Assembly: GCF_000160775.2 (NCBI RefSeq)
Contig: NZ_CM001024.1
Location: 1,104,113-1,168,112 of the forward strand
Origin: Aeromicrobium marinum DSM 15272
GTDB lineage: Bacteria; Actinomycetota; Actinomycetes; Propionibacteriales; Nocardioidaceae
Length of the DNA stretch: 64,000 nt
Reading direction: 5' to 3'
In this document: piece by piece, positions 16,327 through 25,176 of the stretch
Layout of the letters: every line of letters starts with the position of its first letter
Position numbering within the stretch: position 1 is the first letter of the stretch
Notes under the pieces: generated by a model
What the model saw: only the letters and a program-made list of their open reading frames with translations
Databases searched by the model: none
Told to the model about the DNA's origin: nothing
Program-made: the position numbers and the translations under genes

Positions 16327-16911
16327 ATGATCGAACCTCGCGACGAGAGCACGGATACCGGCGTCGCCGTGGCGAAGGCCGGAGACCAGGGTCTGTTGTT
16401 CACCGACGACCTGGCGCCGATGCCGGTCGACACCGGTTTCCGCGGTCCCACCGCGTGCTCCGCGGCCGGCATCACCTATCGCCAGCTGGACTACTGGGCC
16501 CGCACGAAGCTCGTGGAGCCGAGCGTCCGCTCCGCGACCGGGTCGGGCACGCAGCGCCTCTACTCCTTCCGCGACGTCCTGCTGCTCAAGATCATCAAGC
16601 GACTCCTCGACGCCGGGGTCTCGCTGCAGCAGATCCGCACGGCCGTCGAGCACCTGCGGGAGCGCGGCACCGACGACCTGACCGAGGTCACCCTGATGAG
16701 TGACGGCGCCAGCGTGTACGAGTGCCGGTCGGCCGACGAGGTCATCGACCTGCTCCAGGGTGGTCAGGGAGTGTTCGGCATCGCCATCGGCGGTGTGTGG
16801 AAGGAGATCGAGGGGTCTCTCCTGGAGCTGCCGAGCGAGCGTGCCGAGGACCCGTCCACCGGGGCGGCCGACGAGCTGGCTGCACGGCGCCGCGCGCGCG
16901 ACGTGGGTTAG
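16327..16911 (+). CDS. MerR-family regulator, Rv1830/McdR-like
   Basis: This 194-residue protein has a MerR helix-turn-helix (about 40-110; PTACSAAGITYRQLDYWARTKLVEPS and YSFRDVLLLKIIKRLLDAGVSLQQIR) and a C-terminal effector-like part without cysteines. Its syntenic relative Rv1830 (McdR) affects mycobacterial cell division. The ATG at 16327 follows a 24-nt leader after TAGGCT. Its stop codon TAG overlaps the -10 of the glycine riboswitch promoter. Confidence 0.85.
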   Translation: MIEPRDESTDTGVAVAKAGDQGLLFTDDLAPMPVDTGFRGPTACSAAGITYRQLDYWARTKLVEPSVRSATGSGTQRLYSFRDVLLLKIIKRLLDAGVSLQQIRTAVEHLRERGTDDLTEVTLMSDGASVYECRSADEVIDLLQGGQGVFGIAIGGVWKEIEGSLLELPSERAEDPSTGAADELAARRRARDVG

Positions 16912-16914
16912 GCT
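16909..16914 (+). promoter_or_regulatory. -10 element for the riboswitch-gcvP transcript
   Basis: TAGGCT starts on the stop codon of the upstream MerR gene. A transcript from it would begin near 16921, just ahead of the riboswitch P1 stem, as expected for a riboswitch leader. Confidence 0.5.
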
Positions 16915-16927
16915 GACCGTGCTGATG

Positions 16928-17045
16928 ATGACGCGTGGGAGAGACTGACCCACCCAGGGCAGCGCCGAAGGGGCAATTCCTCCCCGGAACCTCTCAGGCA
17001 CCCAGGACCACGCGGGCGAGGCGATTCTGGAGCGAGCCGTGCGTG
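16928..17045 (+). ncRNA. Glycine riboswitch (single aptamer) upstream of gcvP
   Basis: The leader has the conserved glycine aptamer core: GGGAGAG, then GCGCCGAAGGGGCAA, CCCCGGAACCTCTCAGGCA and CCCAGGACCACGCG. P1 is formed by CGCGTGG (16932-16938) and CCACGCG (17008-17014). The stretch to about 17050 ends in ACAGAAGGGG, which resembles the closing part of a second aptamer, but no second full core is present, so this is a singlet, perhaps with a remnant helix. It should turn gcvP on when glycine is high. Confidence 0.9.
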
Positions 17046-17054
17046 ACAGAAGGG

Positions 17055-17071
17055 GAGGGGTGTATCCCCTC
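17055..17071 (+). promoter_or_regulatory. Expression-platform hairpin of the glycine riboswitch
   Basis: GAGGGG (17055-17060) and CCCCTC (17066-17071) form a 6-bp stem with loop TGTAT, between the aptamer and the GGAG ribosome site at 17081. It could act as the switching element; it lacks a T-tract, so control may be translational. Confidence 0.5.
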
Positions 17072-17091
17072 GACCCGTCTGGAGCCCTCCC

Positions 17092-19917
17092 GTGACACCG
17101 TTCGTCAACCGCCACATCGGCCCCACCGCCCGCGACGTCGACGCCATGGTCCGCCGCGTCGGTCATGACAGCCTCGACGCCATGATGAGGGCCGCGGTGC
17201 CCGCCGGCATCCGCACGGCCGGTGAGGTCGATCTGGACGCGGTGGGGACGTCCGAGCAGGACACGCTGCTGGGCCTGCGCGAGCTGGCGGCGCAGAACGT
17301 GCCCGGGGTCGCGATGATCGGTCTGGGCTACCACCCGACGGTCACGCCGCCGGTCATCCGGCGCAACGTGCTGGAAGATCCGTCCTGGTACACCGCCTAC
17401 ACGCCCTACCAGCCGGAGATCTCGCAGGGTCGCCTGGAGGCGCTGCTCAACTACCAGACGATGGTCGGCGACCTCACGGGGCTGCCGACGGCGAACTCCT
17501 CGCTGCTCGACGAGGGAACCGCGGCCGCCGAGGCGATGACGCTGATCCGGCGGGCCGTGCGCGGACGTGACGATGCGCCGGTGGTGGTCGACGAGGGTCT
17601 GCATCCTCAGACGATCGCCGTCATCGCGACCCGGGCCGAGGCCCTCGGCATCGACCTGGTGATGGCGGACCTGCGCGACGGGCTCCCCGTGCAGGACTGC
17701 GGCGGCGCGATCATCGCCTACCCGCGCAGCGACGGGGCGGTCACCGACCCGCGGGACGTGATCGAGGCGACGCACGCCGCCGGTGGTCTCGCGGTGGTCG
17801 TGGCCGATCCGCTCGCCCTGGTCCTCCTGGCCTCGCCCGGCTCGCTGGGCGCCGACGTTGCGGTCGGGTCGAGCCAGCGTTTCGGGGTGCCGATGTTCTA
17901 CGGTGGCCCGCACGCGGGGTACATGGCCGTGCGCGCCGGCCTGGAGCGACACCTGCCGGGTCGTCTCGTCGGCGTGTCGGTCGACGGCGCCGGCCGACCC
18001 GCGTACCGCCTGGCCCTGCAGACGAGGGAGCAGCACATCCGCCGCGAGAAGGCGACGTCGAACATCTGCACCGCCCAGGTGCTGCTGGCCGTGACCGCGT
18101 CGATGTATGCGGTCTACCACGGTGCGGAAGGGCTGCGGCAGATCGCCGAGCACACCCATGCCCGGGCCGCCCGGCTGGCCGACGGTCTCTCCGCCGGCGG
18201 CATCGACCTGGTGTCTGCGGAGTTCTTCGACACGGTCGTGGCCCGCGTGCCCGGCCGCGCCGACCAGGTGGTCGCCGCGGCCCGGCGGGCCGGGGTCCAC
18301 CTCCGGCTCGTCGACGCCGACCACGTCGGTGTCACCACGGCCGAGACCACGACCGATGCCGACCTCGAGTCGGTCTGGTCGGCCTTCGGGGTGCCCGGCG
18401 CGCCGGCCTCCGGTGCGTCGAGGCTGCCCGAGACCCTGCTGCGGACCGATCGCATCCTGACCCACCCGGTGTTCTCCGACCACCGCAGTGAGACCCAGAT
18501 GCTGCGGTACCTCAAGAAGCTGAGCGACCGTGACTACGCGCTCGACCGCGGCATGATCCCGTTGGGGTCCTGCACGATGAAGCTCAACGCCACCGCGGAG
18601 ATGGAGCCGATCAGCTACCCCGGATTCGCCGACCTGCACCCGTTCGTCCCGGCCGAGGACGCCCGGGGCTACATCACCCTCATCGACCGCCTGGAGTCCT
18701 GGCTCGCGTCGGTCACCGGCTACGCCGGGGTCTCGATCCAGCCGAATGCGGGCTCGCAGGGTGAGCTCGCCGGCCTGTTGGCGATCCGCGCCTACCACCG
18801 CAGCCGCGGTGACGTGGGTCGTACGGTCTGCCTCATCCCGAGCTCGGCCCACGGCACCAACGCGGCGTCAGCGGTCATGGCCGGCATGAGCGTCGTGGTC
18901 GTCCGGTCGACCGACGACGGCGAGGTCGACCTGGACGACCTCCGGGCCCAGTGCGAGAAGCACGCCGACGACCTGGCCGCCATCATGGTGACCTACCCGT
19001 CGACCCACGGGGTGTACGAGCACGGCATCACCGAGCTGTGCGAGGTGGTGCACGCACACGGTGGGCAGGTGTACGTCGACGGCGCGAACCTGAACGCCCT
19101 GGTCGGGCACGCCCGCCCGGGCGAGTTCGGCGGTGACGTGTCCCACCTGAACCTGCACAAGACGTTCTGCATCCCGCACGGCGGCGGTGGGCCCGGGGTG
19201 GGCCCGGTGGCCGTGGCTGCGCACCTGCTGCCCTTCCTGCCGTCACACCCGCTGCACCCGGACCCGGAGCGGCGTGAGGGCATCGGCGCCATCAGCGCGG
19301 CCCCGTTCGGCTCGGCCGGGATCCTGCCGATCCCGTACGCCTACATCGAGATGATGGGTGCGGACGGACTCACCGAGGCGACCTCGGTCGCCGTCCTGTC
19401 GGCCAACTACGTGGCCGCGCGGCTCCGGGACGCCTACCCGGTGCTGTACACCGGAGCCGGCGGGCTGGTCGCCCACGAGTGCATCCTCGACCTGCGCGGT
19501 CTGACCAAGTCCGCCGGACTGACGATCGACGACGTGGCCAAACGACTCATCGACTACGGGTTCCACGCTCCGACGATGAGCTTCCCCGTGCCGGGGACGT
19601 TGATGATCGAGCCCACCGAGTCCGAGGACCTGGCCGAGCTCGACCGGTTCTGCGACGCGATGCTGGCCATCCGGGCGGAGATCGACCAGCTGGTCGCCGG
19701 GGACCTCGACCCCGACGACAACGTGCTGGTCAACGCGCCCCACACGGCGCGTGAGCTGCTGGAGTGGTCGCACCCGTACTCGGTCGCCGACGGGGTGTTC
19801 CCCGCCGGTTCGACCGACGACAAGTACTGGCCGCCGGTGGGCCGGATCGACCAGGCCTACGGTGACCGCAACCTGACGTGCAGCTGCCCTCCGATCGAGG
19901 CGTTCAGCGAGAGCTGA
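17092..19917 (+). CDS. gcvP: Glycine dehydrogenase (decarboxylating), P protein
   Basis: This 941-residue single-chain P protein (fused alpha and beta halves) decarboxylates glycine and loads the aminomethyl group on GcvH. The PLP lysine is Lys690 in [18 protein letters not shown]. Both halves are intact: RHIGPTARD at the N-terminus, [15 protein letters not shown], then [11 protein letters not shown] and [10 protein letters not shown]. The GTG start has GGAG eight bases upstream and sits behind the glycine riboswitch. The 3' end overlaps a converging hydrolase gene by 14 nt. Confidence 0.97.
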   Translation: MTPFVNRHIGPTARDVDAMVRRVGHDSLDAMMRAAVPAGIRTAGEVDLDAVGTSEQDTLLGLRELAAQNVPGVAMIGLGYHPTVTPPVIRRNVLEDPSWYTAYTPYQPEISQGRLEALLNYQTMVGDLTGLPTANSSLLDEGTAAAEAMTLIRRAVRGRDDAPVVVDEGLHPQTIAVIATRAEALGIDLVMADLRDGLPVQDCGGAIIAYPRSDGAVTDPRDVIEATHAAGGLAVVVADPLALVLLASPGSLGADVAVGSSQRFGVPMFYGGPHAGYMAVRAGLERHLPGRLVGVSVDGAGRPAYRLALQTREQHIRREKATSNICTAQVLLAVTASMYAVYHGAEGLRQIAEHTHARAARLADGLSAGGIDLVSAEFFDTVVARVPGRADQVVAAARRAGVHLRLVDADHVGVTTAETTTDADLESVWSAFGVPGAPASGASRLPETLLRTDRILTHPVFSDHRSETQMLRYLKKLSDRDYALDRGMIPLGSCTMKLNATAEMEPISYPGFADLHPFVPAEDARGYITLIDRLESWLASVTGYAGVSIQPNAGSQGELAGLLAIRAYHRSRGDVGRTVCLIPSSAHGTNAASAVMAGMSVVVVRSTDDGEVDLDDLRAQCEKHADDLAAIMVTYPSTHGVYEHGITELCEVVHAHGGQVYVDGANLNALVGHARPGEFGGDVSHLNLHKTFCIPHGGGGPGVGPVAVAAHLLPFLPSHPLHPDPERREGIGAISAAPFGSAGILPIPYAYIEMMGADGLTEATSVAVLSANYVAARLRDAYPVLYTGAGGLVAHECILDLRGLTKSAGLTIDDVAKRLIDYGFHAPTMSFPVPGTLMIEPTESEDLAELDRFCDAMLAIRAEIDQLVAGDLDPDDNVLVNAPHTARELLEWSHPYSVADGVFPAGSTDDKYWPPVGRIDQAYGDRNLTCSCPPIEAFSES

Positions 19918-20659
19918 GGGCGGGCTCCCACCAGCGGGTGACCCGCTCGACGACCGGGTCCGGCGTCCGGACCCACCCGACGTGCTCGGTGGTGCCGCCG
20001 TCCGGTGCCTCGCTGCGCAGGTAGGTCGAGCGGGTCGTGGAGGCCGGTTCGAGGAACTGGTCGACGAACGCGTCGGTCGAGGCGGACACGGCGTAGGCGT
20101 CACCCTGCAGCTTCACCACCAGCGACGGCGTCGTGACCCGGCGGGGAACGGCGAAGGGCGGCCGGCCCGTGACCGCCCAGCGCGCCCACTGCCGCATGAG
20201 GGTGGTGGCGCCGGGCCCCCCGAAGGCCGGCCGGGGGACGAATCCGAAGGCGCTCGTGAGGGGGCGCACCGCCAGGGCCATGGCGAGCACCGGGAGCCCG
20301 CCGAACGGATACCGGCGAAAGTGCGGGACGGAGGCCCCGACCAGGACGAGGCCGTCGCTGGGGAGTCGCTGCAGGTCGTGCGCCACCGCCAGCTGCGCGC
20401 CGAGACTGTGGCCGAGCAGGATGATCGGGCGGTCCGGATCGGCGGCCCGGTGGTCGGCCACGGCCTCCGCCACCACGGCGATCTCGTCGTCGTAGGACCA
20501 GTCCTGCTGCCGTGACGCCCGTGGGGTGCAGTGCTCGAACCCACGCCGCGGCAGGGCGACCGCCTCCCAGCCGTGCCGTTCGAAGCTCTCCACCACTGGG
20601 CGGTAGAACCCCGACGGCACCGCCATGGCAGGGCAGATCAGGACGAGCGGACTGGGCAC
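19904..20659 (-). CDS. Alpha/beta hydrolase
   Basis: This 251-residue hydrolase has the nucleophile elbow GHSLG with Ser85, and a late histidine in TTEHVGW. It has no signal peptide and its substrate cannot be told. The GTG at 20659 ends 13 nt downstream of the anti-sigma gene stop, so it may be the third gene of the sigK-rskA transcript. Its last 14 nt overlap the gcvP 3' end on the other strand. Confidence 0.8.
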   Translation of the reverse strand: MPSPLVLICPAMAVPSGFYRPVVESFERHGWEAVALPRRGFEHCTPRASRQQDWSYDDEIAVVAEAVADHRAADPDRPIILLGHSLGAQLAVAHDLQRLPSDGLVLVGASVPHFRRYPFGGLPVLAMALAVRPLTSAFGFVPRPAFGGPGATTLMRQWARWAVTGRPPFAVPRRVTTPSLVVKLQGDAYAVSASTDAFVDQFLEPASTTRSTYLRSEAPDGGTTEHVGWVRTPDPVVERVTRWWEPALSSR

Positions 20660-20672
20660 GGTCGTGCGGGGG

Positions 20673-21368
20673 TCAGACGTCCATCGACGCGATCGGCGCC
20701 GTGGTCGGCCGGTCGGAACCTCCGCGCGGCTCCACGGTGATCGCGACCCGGTCGGCGTCGCCGATGTCCTCCACCAGCAGCACCGAGGAGTCGTCGAAGA
20801 CGCCCTGGGACACCGCGGTGTTGCCCTTCAGCGCCCACAGCTGGTACGAGCCGTCCTCGATGGTCGGCAGGTCCTTGACGACCAGCAGCGCAGCGTCGGC
20901 CCGAGTGGAGTGGATCATGCGCACCGAGGTGCCGTCGTCGAGCCGGGCCACGGTCTCGGCGCTGTCCTGGGCCGTCATGATCTGCTCGTACCGGGACTGC
21001 TCGGCACGGATCTCGACGACCTCCTCGTGCTCCATCACGTACGCCGTACCGGTGCCCGCGGCCACCAGCAGCGCCGCAGCCACGGCGAGCCGGGGCAGGA
21101 ACGCCGGCACGCGACGCGACCGGAGTCCGACCACGGTGGGCCGCTCCTGCGGCGTGGCCGCGATCTGGGTCAGGAGACGCTCCCGCAGCGCGTCGGGTGC
21201 CGAGACGGGGGAGGAGTCGGCGAGACGGACGGCCGTCTCGAGGAACCCTCCCAGCTCGTCCAGGCACGACGGGCAACCGTCGAGGTGGCTCTCGAAACGC
21301 GCTCGCTCGTCGGCGTCGAGGGCATCGAGCGCGTACGGAGCGAGGAGCGCGTGGATGTCGGCACTCAT
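20673..21368 (-). CDS. rskA: Anti-sigma-K factor, RskA-like
   Basis: This 231-residue membrane protein has a cytosolic anti-sigma domain with a zinc-type HLDGCPSC motif (about residues 28-35), one membrane helix (about 87-105) and an extracytoplasmic RskA C-terminal domain (LWALKGNTAVSQGVF). It holds SigK inactive until regulated proteolysis. The ATG at 21368 overlaps the sigK stop as ATGA; a longer frame to 21386 was rejected. Gene pairing with sigK confirms the call. Confidence 0.92.
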   Translation of the reverse strand: MSADIHALLAPYALDALDADERARFESHLDGCPSCLDELGGFLETAVRLADSSPVSAPDALRERLLTQIAATPQERPTVVGLRSRRVPAFLPRLAVAAALLVAAGTGTAYVMEHEEVVEIRAEQSRYEQIMTAQDSAETVARLDDGTSVRMIHSTRADAALLVVKDLPTIEDGSYQLWALKGNTAVSQGVFDDSSVLLVEDIGDADRVAITVEPRGGSDRPTTAPIASMDV

Positions 21369-21958
21369 GCGCTCACTCCCATGCAATCGCGCAGGCGGAC
21401 GAGTCCGTCCCGCATTCTGGTCTTGACGGTCGCCGGGTTCGCTTCCAGGAGCGTGGCGACCTCGGCGTAGGTGTAGCCCTGGAAGTACGCGAGGTTGACG
21501 GCCTCGCGCTGGAGGTCAGTGAGACTCTGCATGCACCGGCGCACCTGTTCGTGCTCGAACTTGACCATGACCTGGTCGGTGACCTGGTCGTGGTCGGGTC
21601 CGGCGCTCCAGTCGTAGGCGTTCTCGCGGTCGGTGGCGGCCTGGTCGTGCCGGACGGCGTCGACGGCTCGCCGGTGGGCCAGGGTCAGCACCCACGACTT
21701 GGCCTTGCCTCGCGCCGGGTCGAAACGACCGGCGGTCTGCCACACCTGCATGAACACCTCCTGACTCACCTCCTCGGCTCGGGCGGGATTGCGGACGACA
21801 CGTCGGGCGAGTCCGAAGACCGATGACGACAGGGCGTCGTACAAGGCGGCGAACGCGTTCTCGTCGCCACGGGCCACCTGGACCAGCAGGTCGTCGAGGT
21901 CGACGACCGGTGCGGCCTGTGGCACCGAGCTCAGTGCACGGGGTGCCGTTTCGCTCAC
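21365..21958 (-). CDS. sigK: ECF sigma factor SigK
   Basis: This 197-residue ECF sigma factor has region 2 (about 25-95; ALYDALSSSVFGLARRVV, EEVSQEVFMQVWQ) and region 4 (about 135-195; LQREAVNLAYFQGYTYAEVA). The order sigK-rskA matches M. tuberculosis. An ATG at 21994 in frame is possible, but a SigK-type -10 (CGAAT, 21993-21997) lies on top of it, and the GTG at 21958 has AGGTGGG five bases upstream. I therefore choose the GTG. Autoregulation is inferred from that promoter. Confidence 0.92.
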   Translation of the reverse strand: MSETAPRALSSVPQAAPVVDLDDLLVQVARGDENAFAALYDALSSSVFGLARRVVRNPARAEEVSQEVFMQVWQTAGRFDPARGKAKSWVLTLAHRRAVDAVRHDQAATDRENAYDWSAGPDHDQVTDQVMVKFEHEQVRRCMQSLTDLQREAVNLAYFQGYTYAEVATLLEANPATVKTRMRDGLVRLRDCMGVSA

Positions 21959-21992
21959 GTCGCCCACCTTTCCGAAGAGTCTTCTACGAGTC

Positions 21993-22019
21993 ATTCGCGG
22001 CTGCCTTCGTCAAGGATGG
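21993..22019 (-). promoter_or_regulatory. SigK-type autoregulatory promoter
   Basis: On the minus strand CCATCC (22014-22019) and CGAAT (21993-21997) are separated by 16 nt, matching the published mycobacterial SigK consensus CCATCC-N15-18-CCGAATC. Transcription would start near 21986, giving a leader of roughly 27 nt before the GTG at 21958. Confidence 0.7.
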
Positions 22020-22105
22020 GTGGCTGGTGCGAGGAAGATCCTGCGACCGTGCTCACATCCTACGTTTCCGGGGCGTTTCGACGTGCACCGTGATGGCCCG
22101 CATGT

Positions 22106-22111
22106 GAGCAT
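22106..22111 (+). promoter_or_regulatory. -10 element of a leaderless promoter
   Basis: GAGCAT lies exactly six bases before the GTG at 22118. It keeps the A2 and T6 of the -10 consensus only. No Shine-Dalgarno sequence precedes the GTG. Confidence 0.35.
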
Positions 22112-22117
22112 GGCGCC

Positions 22118-22801
22118 GTGACACCCCTGCGGATCGACCCCTACGCCTCTCCCGACCGTCCTCGTGCGGCCGTGCTGTTCCTGCACGGGGGGCAGCAGGA
22201 GAACCGCGAGGCGGTCGAGGACAAGCACGCCAGCTGGTGGCGGATCGCCGCCATGACCAAGCGGCTGCGCGGGTGGGCGGAGCAGGAGCACCTCGCCACC
22301 CACCTGCTGCAGTACCGGGAACGCGGCTGGAACGACCTCACCTCGCCGTCGCCGGTCCGTGACGCGCGGGAGACCCTCGACCTCCTCGCCGAGCAGCACG
22401 TGGACGTGCCGGTCGTCATCGTGGGCCACTCGATGGGGGGTCGCACCGCCTGCCGGGTGGCCGACCACCCGGCCGTCGTCGGGGTCGTCGGCCTCGCGCC
22501 GTGGCTGCCCGAGGACGAGCCGGTGGGCGCCCTGCAGGACCGGCACCTCCGGGTCATCCACGGCAGCCGCGACCGGTGGACCTCGGCGCCCCTGTCCCGC
22601 GAGTTCGTCGAGCGGGCCAGGCCCCTGGCGGCGAGCGCCTCGTGGGAGTCCCTGCCGGGCGCCGGTCACTTCATGTTCCGCCGTGTGTCGACCTGGAACG
22701 ACTTCGTGAAAGACTCCGTGGCGGACATCCTGTCGGCGACGCCCCCCCGAGGGGAGGCGTCGCACCCCGGAGCCGGGGAGAGCCTCGAAGGACCTGCGTG
22801 A
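22118..22801 (+). CDS. Alpha/beta hydrolase, first gene of a coupled operon
   Basis: This 227-residue hydrolase has an oxyanion loop FLHGGQQ (21-27), nucleophile GHSMGG with Ser105 and a C-terminal GAGHFMFRR histidine, so the triad looks intact. It resembles dienelactone-hydrolase-like esterases; substrate unknown. Its stop overlaps the next start as GTGA, and three further genes are linked by 4-8 nt overlaps. The operon is divergent from sigK. Confidence 0.82.
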   Translation: MTPLRIDPYASPDRPRAAVLFLHGGQQENREAVEDKHASWWRIAAMTKRLRGWAEQEHLATHLLQYRERGWNDLTSPSPVRDARETLDLLAEQHVDVPVVIVGHSMGGRTACRVADHPAVVGVVGLAPWLPEDEPVGALQDRHLRVIHGSRDRWTSAPLSREFVERARPLAASASWESLPGAGHFMFRRVSTWNDFVKDSVADILSATPPRGEASHPGAGESLEGPA

Positions 22802-23163
22802 ACGATCCGATCGCCTACGGCGTGGCTGCGCTGGCGCTGGCCGTGGCCCTGTTCGCCGCGTGGCACACCCTGCGGGACGAACCGTTCAGCAACCCGCTCT
22901 TCTACGCCGCCGGCGTCCTCCAGATCGTCCTGATCGCGCTGCTGGTCGGGGGATCGATCGCCCTCGGCCGTACGGAGCGCGACGTCGAGGGTGGTCTGTT
23001 CATCTCCTACCTGGTCACCGTCGTCGTGATCCCTCCCGCCGCGGTGGTCTGGGGCATCGCGGAGAAGTCCCGGTGGGGGACCGGCGTGGTGGTGGTCGCG
23101 ATGCTGACCGTCTCGGTCCTCACGATCCGGCTGCTCGGCATCTGGCAGGGCCGCTATGTCTGA
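22798..23163 (+). CDS. Hypothetical four-helix membrane protein
   Basis: This 121-residue protein has four hydrophobic segments (about 5-20, 34-54, 66-86 and 95-115). No catalytic motif or known domain is seen. The GTG at 22798 overlaps the hydrolase stop by 4 nt. It may work with the equally small membrane protein encoded next, which overlaps it by 8 nt. Confidence 0.75.
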   Translation: MNDPIAYGVAALALAVALFAAWHTLRDEPFSNPLFYAAGVLQIVLIALLVGGSIALGRTERDVEGGLFISYLVTVVVIPPAAVVWGIAEKSRWGTGVVVVAMLTVSVLTIRLLGIWQGRYV

Positions 23164-23539
23164 GCCCACGTCCGCGGGATTCGGTCGCGCCCTCGTCGCG
23201 GTGTACGGAGTGTTCGCCGTGGCCGCGGCCTCCCGGTCGATCTACCAGCTCTCGACGAGGGCCGGCGAGGCTCCGGTCGCGTACTCGCTGTCGGCGGTCG
23301 CCGGGGTCGTGTACGTCGCGGCCACCTGGGCCCTGGCCACCGACCGACGCCGGGCGGCCCTGGCCACCGTCGGCTTCGAGCTGGCGGGAGTGCTCGGCGT
23401 GGGGCTGCTCACGGTGGTCGACGACGACCTGTTCCCCGACGCCACGGTCTGGTCGGACTTCGGCGCCGGCTACCTGTTCATCCCCCTGGTGCTGCCGGTG
23501 GTCGGTCTGGCCTGGTTGCGCCGCACGCGGGACCCGTGA
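23156..23539 (+). CDS. Hypothetical four-helix membrane protein
   Basis: This 127-residue protein has four membrane segments and short loops (AVYGVFAVAAASRSIYQLST, VVYVAATWALATDRRRA, ELAGVLGVGLLTVV). It looks like the integral-membrane families of unknown role common in actinobacteria. It overlaps the preceding gene by 8 nt and the following SRPBCC gene by 4 nt. Confidence 0.75.
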   Translation: MSEPTSAGFGRALVAVYGVFAVAAASRSIYQLSTRAGEAPVAYSLSAVAGVVYVAATWALATDRRRAALATVGFELAGVLGVGLLTVVDDDLFPDATVWSDFGAGYLFIPLVLPVVGLAWLRRTRDP

Positions 23540-23988
23540 CCCCGGCGGACTTCTCCTTCGTCACCCGGTGGACCTTCGACCACGACCGGGACCACGTCTG
23601 GGGCGTGCTGAACGAGCTGGTCGAGTCCGACGACCCGGCCGCCTGGTGGCGCTCGGTGTCCAGCAGCCGGCCCGACGAGGACTCGCTGCAGCTCGTCGTC
23701 CGCAGCGTCCTGGGCTACCGCCTGCGGATCCGGGTCCATGACCTCCGGATCACCCCGCCCGCGACGATGCGGTTCCGCGCCGACGGCGACCTCGTCGGTC
23801 GGGGTGTCCTCACGGCGGTCGCCACCGCGCCCAGCACGAGCCGCGTCGTCGTGGAGTGGGACGTCACCGTGACGCGCCCGTGGATGCGCCGCACCTCACG
23901 GATCCTGCGTCCGGGGTTCGTCGCGGCGCACCACGTGGTGATGTGGCAGGCCCGACGACAGCTCGGCCGCGTGGTGGACGCCGGCTGA
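23536..23988 (+). CDS. SRPBCC-fold protein (polyketide cyclase/START-like)
   Basis: This 150-residue protein fits the SRPBCC ligand-binding fold: an N-terminal TRWTFDHDRDHVWGVL helix-grip start, central beta strands and a long C-terminal helix (AAHHVVMWQARRQLGRVV). Such proteins bind hydrophobic ligands. The ligand is unknown. The GTG overlaps the previous gene by 4 nt; the stop abuts the converging siroheme synthase gene. Confidence 0.75.
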   Translation: MTPADFSFVTRWTFDHDRDHVWGVLNELVESDDPAAWWRSVSSSRPDEDSLQLVVRSVLGYRLRIRVHDLRITPPATMRFRADGDLVGRGVLTAVATAPSTSRVVVEWDVTVTRPWMRRTSRILRPGFVAAHHVVMWQARRQLGRVVDAG

Positions 23989-25173
23989 TCAGCGCCAGTG
24001 CGGGGAGAGGGCCACCACGTCGCCGATCACGGTGATCGCGGGCGCCCCGACGCCCACCGCGGCCGCCTCGGCGGCGATGCGGTCGAGCGTGGCCGTGGTG
24101 ACCCGCTGATGGGGGGTGCAGCCACGCTCGATGACGGCCGCCGGGGTGGTCGGCTCGTGACCGGCGGCGATCAGCTGGGCCGCCGTGTCGGCGAGTCGTC
24201 TGACGCCCATCAGCAGCACGATGGTGTGGGAGGCGCGGGAGGGCAGCTCGCCCAGCGCCTCGTGACCCGTCACCACGCTGAAACCCTGCGCGACGCCCCG
24301 GTGGGTGACCGGGATGCCCGCGGCCGCTGCGACACCGATCGCCGACGTGACGCCGGGGACGACCTCGACGCGCACCCCGGCCGCCTCGCACGCCTGCAGC
24401 TCCTCACCGCCGCGACCGAAGACGTAGGGGTCGCCACCCTTCAGCCGCACCACGACCAGCCCCCGGCGGGCCCGGTCGACCAGGATCCGGTTGATCTCGT
24501 CCTGCGGCACGGGATGGTGGTCCGGCATCTTGCCGACGTCGACGACCTCGACGTCGGGGGCGAGCTCCTCGAGCACCGACACCGGTCCCAGCCGGTCGGT
24601 CACGACCACGTCGGCCTGGGCCAGCAGCCGCCGGCCCCGGGTGGTCAGCAGGTCGGCGTCGCCGGGCCCTCCGCCGACCAGGGCGACGAAGCCCTCGGGG
24701 TGATGGGTCCGGTGGCGCAGGGGCAGGTCCCCGCTCTGTAGCGCTGCGGCGACCGCGTCGCGCAGGGCCGCGGCACGCCCGGCGTCGCCGCCACCGCTCA
24801 CCGCGACCGTCACGTCGTCGACCCGCGCGACCGCCGGGGCCCAGGCCGTCGACGCGTCGGGGTCACCGCCCTTCAGGCACCAGATCTGTCGACGCTCGGC
24901 CTCGGCCGCCACGCGGGCGTCCACCCCGGGATCACCGGTGGCGGTCTGCACGAGCCAGGCACCGTCGAGGTCGCCGTCGTCGTAGCTCCGTGCCAGCCAC
25001 TCGATGTCGTTGCGGCCGATGGAGGCGGCCAGCGTGTCGGACACCTCCGGTGACACGACCACGACGTCCGCGCCCGCGCGCAGCAGCGCGGTGGCGCGCC
25101 GGGTCGCGACCAGACCGCCACCCACCACCACGACGCGGCGGCCCGACACGTGCAGGGTGAGCGGGAAGCTCAC
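23989..25173 (-). CDS. cysG: Siroheme synthase: precorrin-2 dehydrogenase fused to uroporphyrinogen-III C-methyltransferase
   Basis: This 394-residue fusion has an N-terminal NAD-binding precorrin-2 dehydrogenase/ferrochelatase-like part (GGGLVATRRATALL at 18-31) and a C-terminal SUMT domain (about 160-394) with VALVGGGPGDADLLTTRG and VVVRLKGGDPYVFGRGGEE. It makes the siroheme cofactor for sulfite reductase. The middle dimerisation/phosphorylation domain of enterobacterial CysG is short. The GTG at 25173 lies 3 nt after the cysN stop, placing it in the sulfate assimilation operon. Confidence 0.92.
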   Translation of the reverse strand: MSFPLTLHVSGRRVVVVGGGLVATRRATALLRAGADVVVVSPEVSDTLAASIGRNDIEWLARSYDDGDLDGAWLVQTATGDPGVDARVAAEAERRQIWCLKGGDPDASTAWAPAVARVDDVTVAVSGGGDAGRAAALRDAVAAALQSGDLPLRHRTHHPEGFVALVGGGPGDADLLTTRGRRLLAQADVVVTDRLGPVSVLEELAPDVEVVDVGKMPDHHPVPQDEINRILVDRARRGLVVVRLKGGDPYVFGRGGEELQACEAAGVRVEVVPGVTSAIGVAAAAGIPVTHRGVAQGFSVVTGHEALGELPSRASHTIVLLMGVRRLADTAAQLIAAGHEPTTPAAVIERGCTPHQRVTTATLDRIAAEAAAVGVGAPAITVIGDVVALSPHWR

Positions 25174-25176
25174 GTC

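Noticed and set aside
17015-17060. Second glycine aptamer
   Set aside because: Only the closing ACAGAAGGGG resembles one; the conserved core is lacking, so I call a singlet.
16186-18852. 888-residue open frame antisense to gcvP
   Set aside because: It is a shadow of the GC-rich codon pattern; composition is Arg/Gly/His-rich with no domain, while gcvP on the other strand is certain.
21959-21994. Longer sigK start at ATG 21994
   Set aside because: It overlaps the SigK-type -10 and has a poor ribosome site; the GTG at 21958 is better supported.
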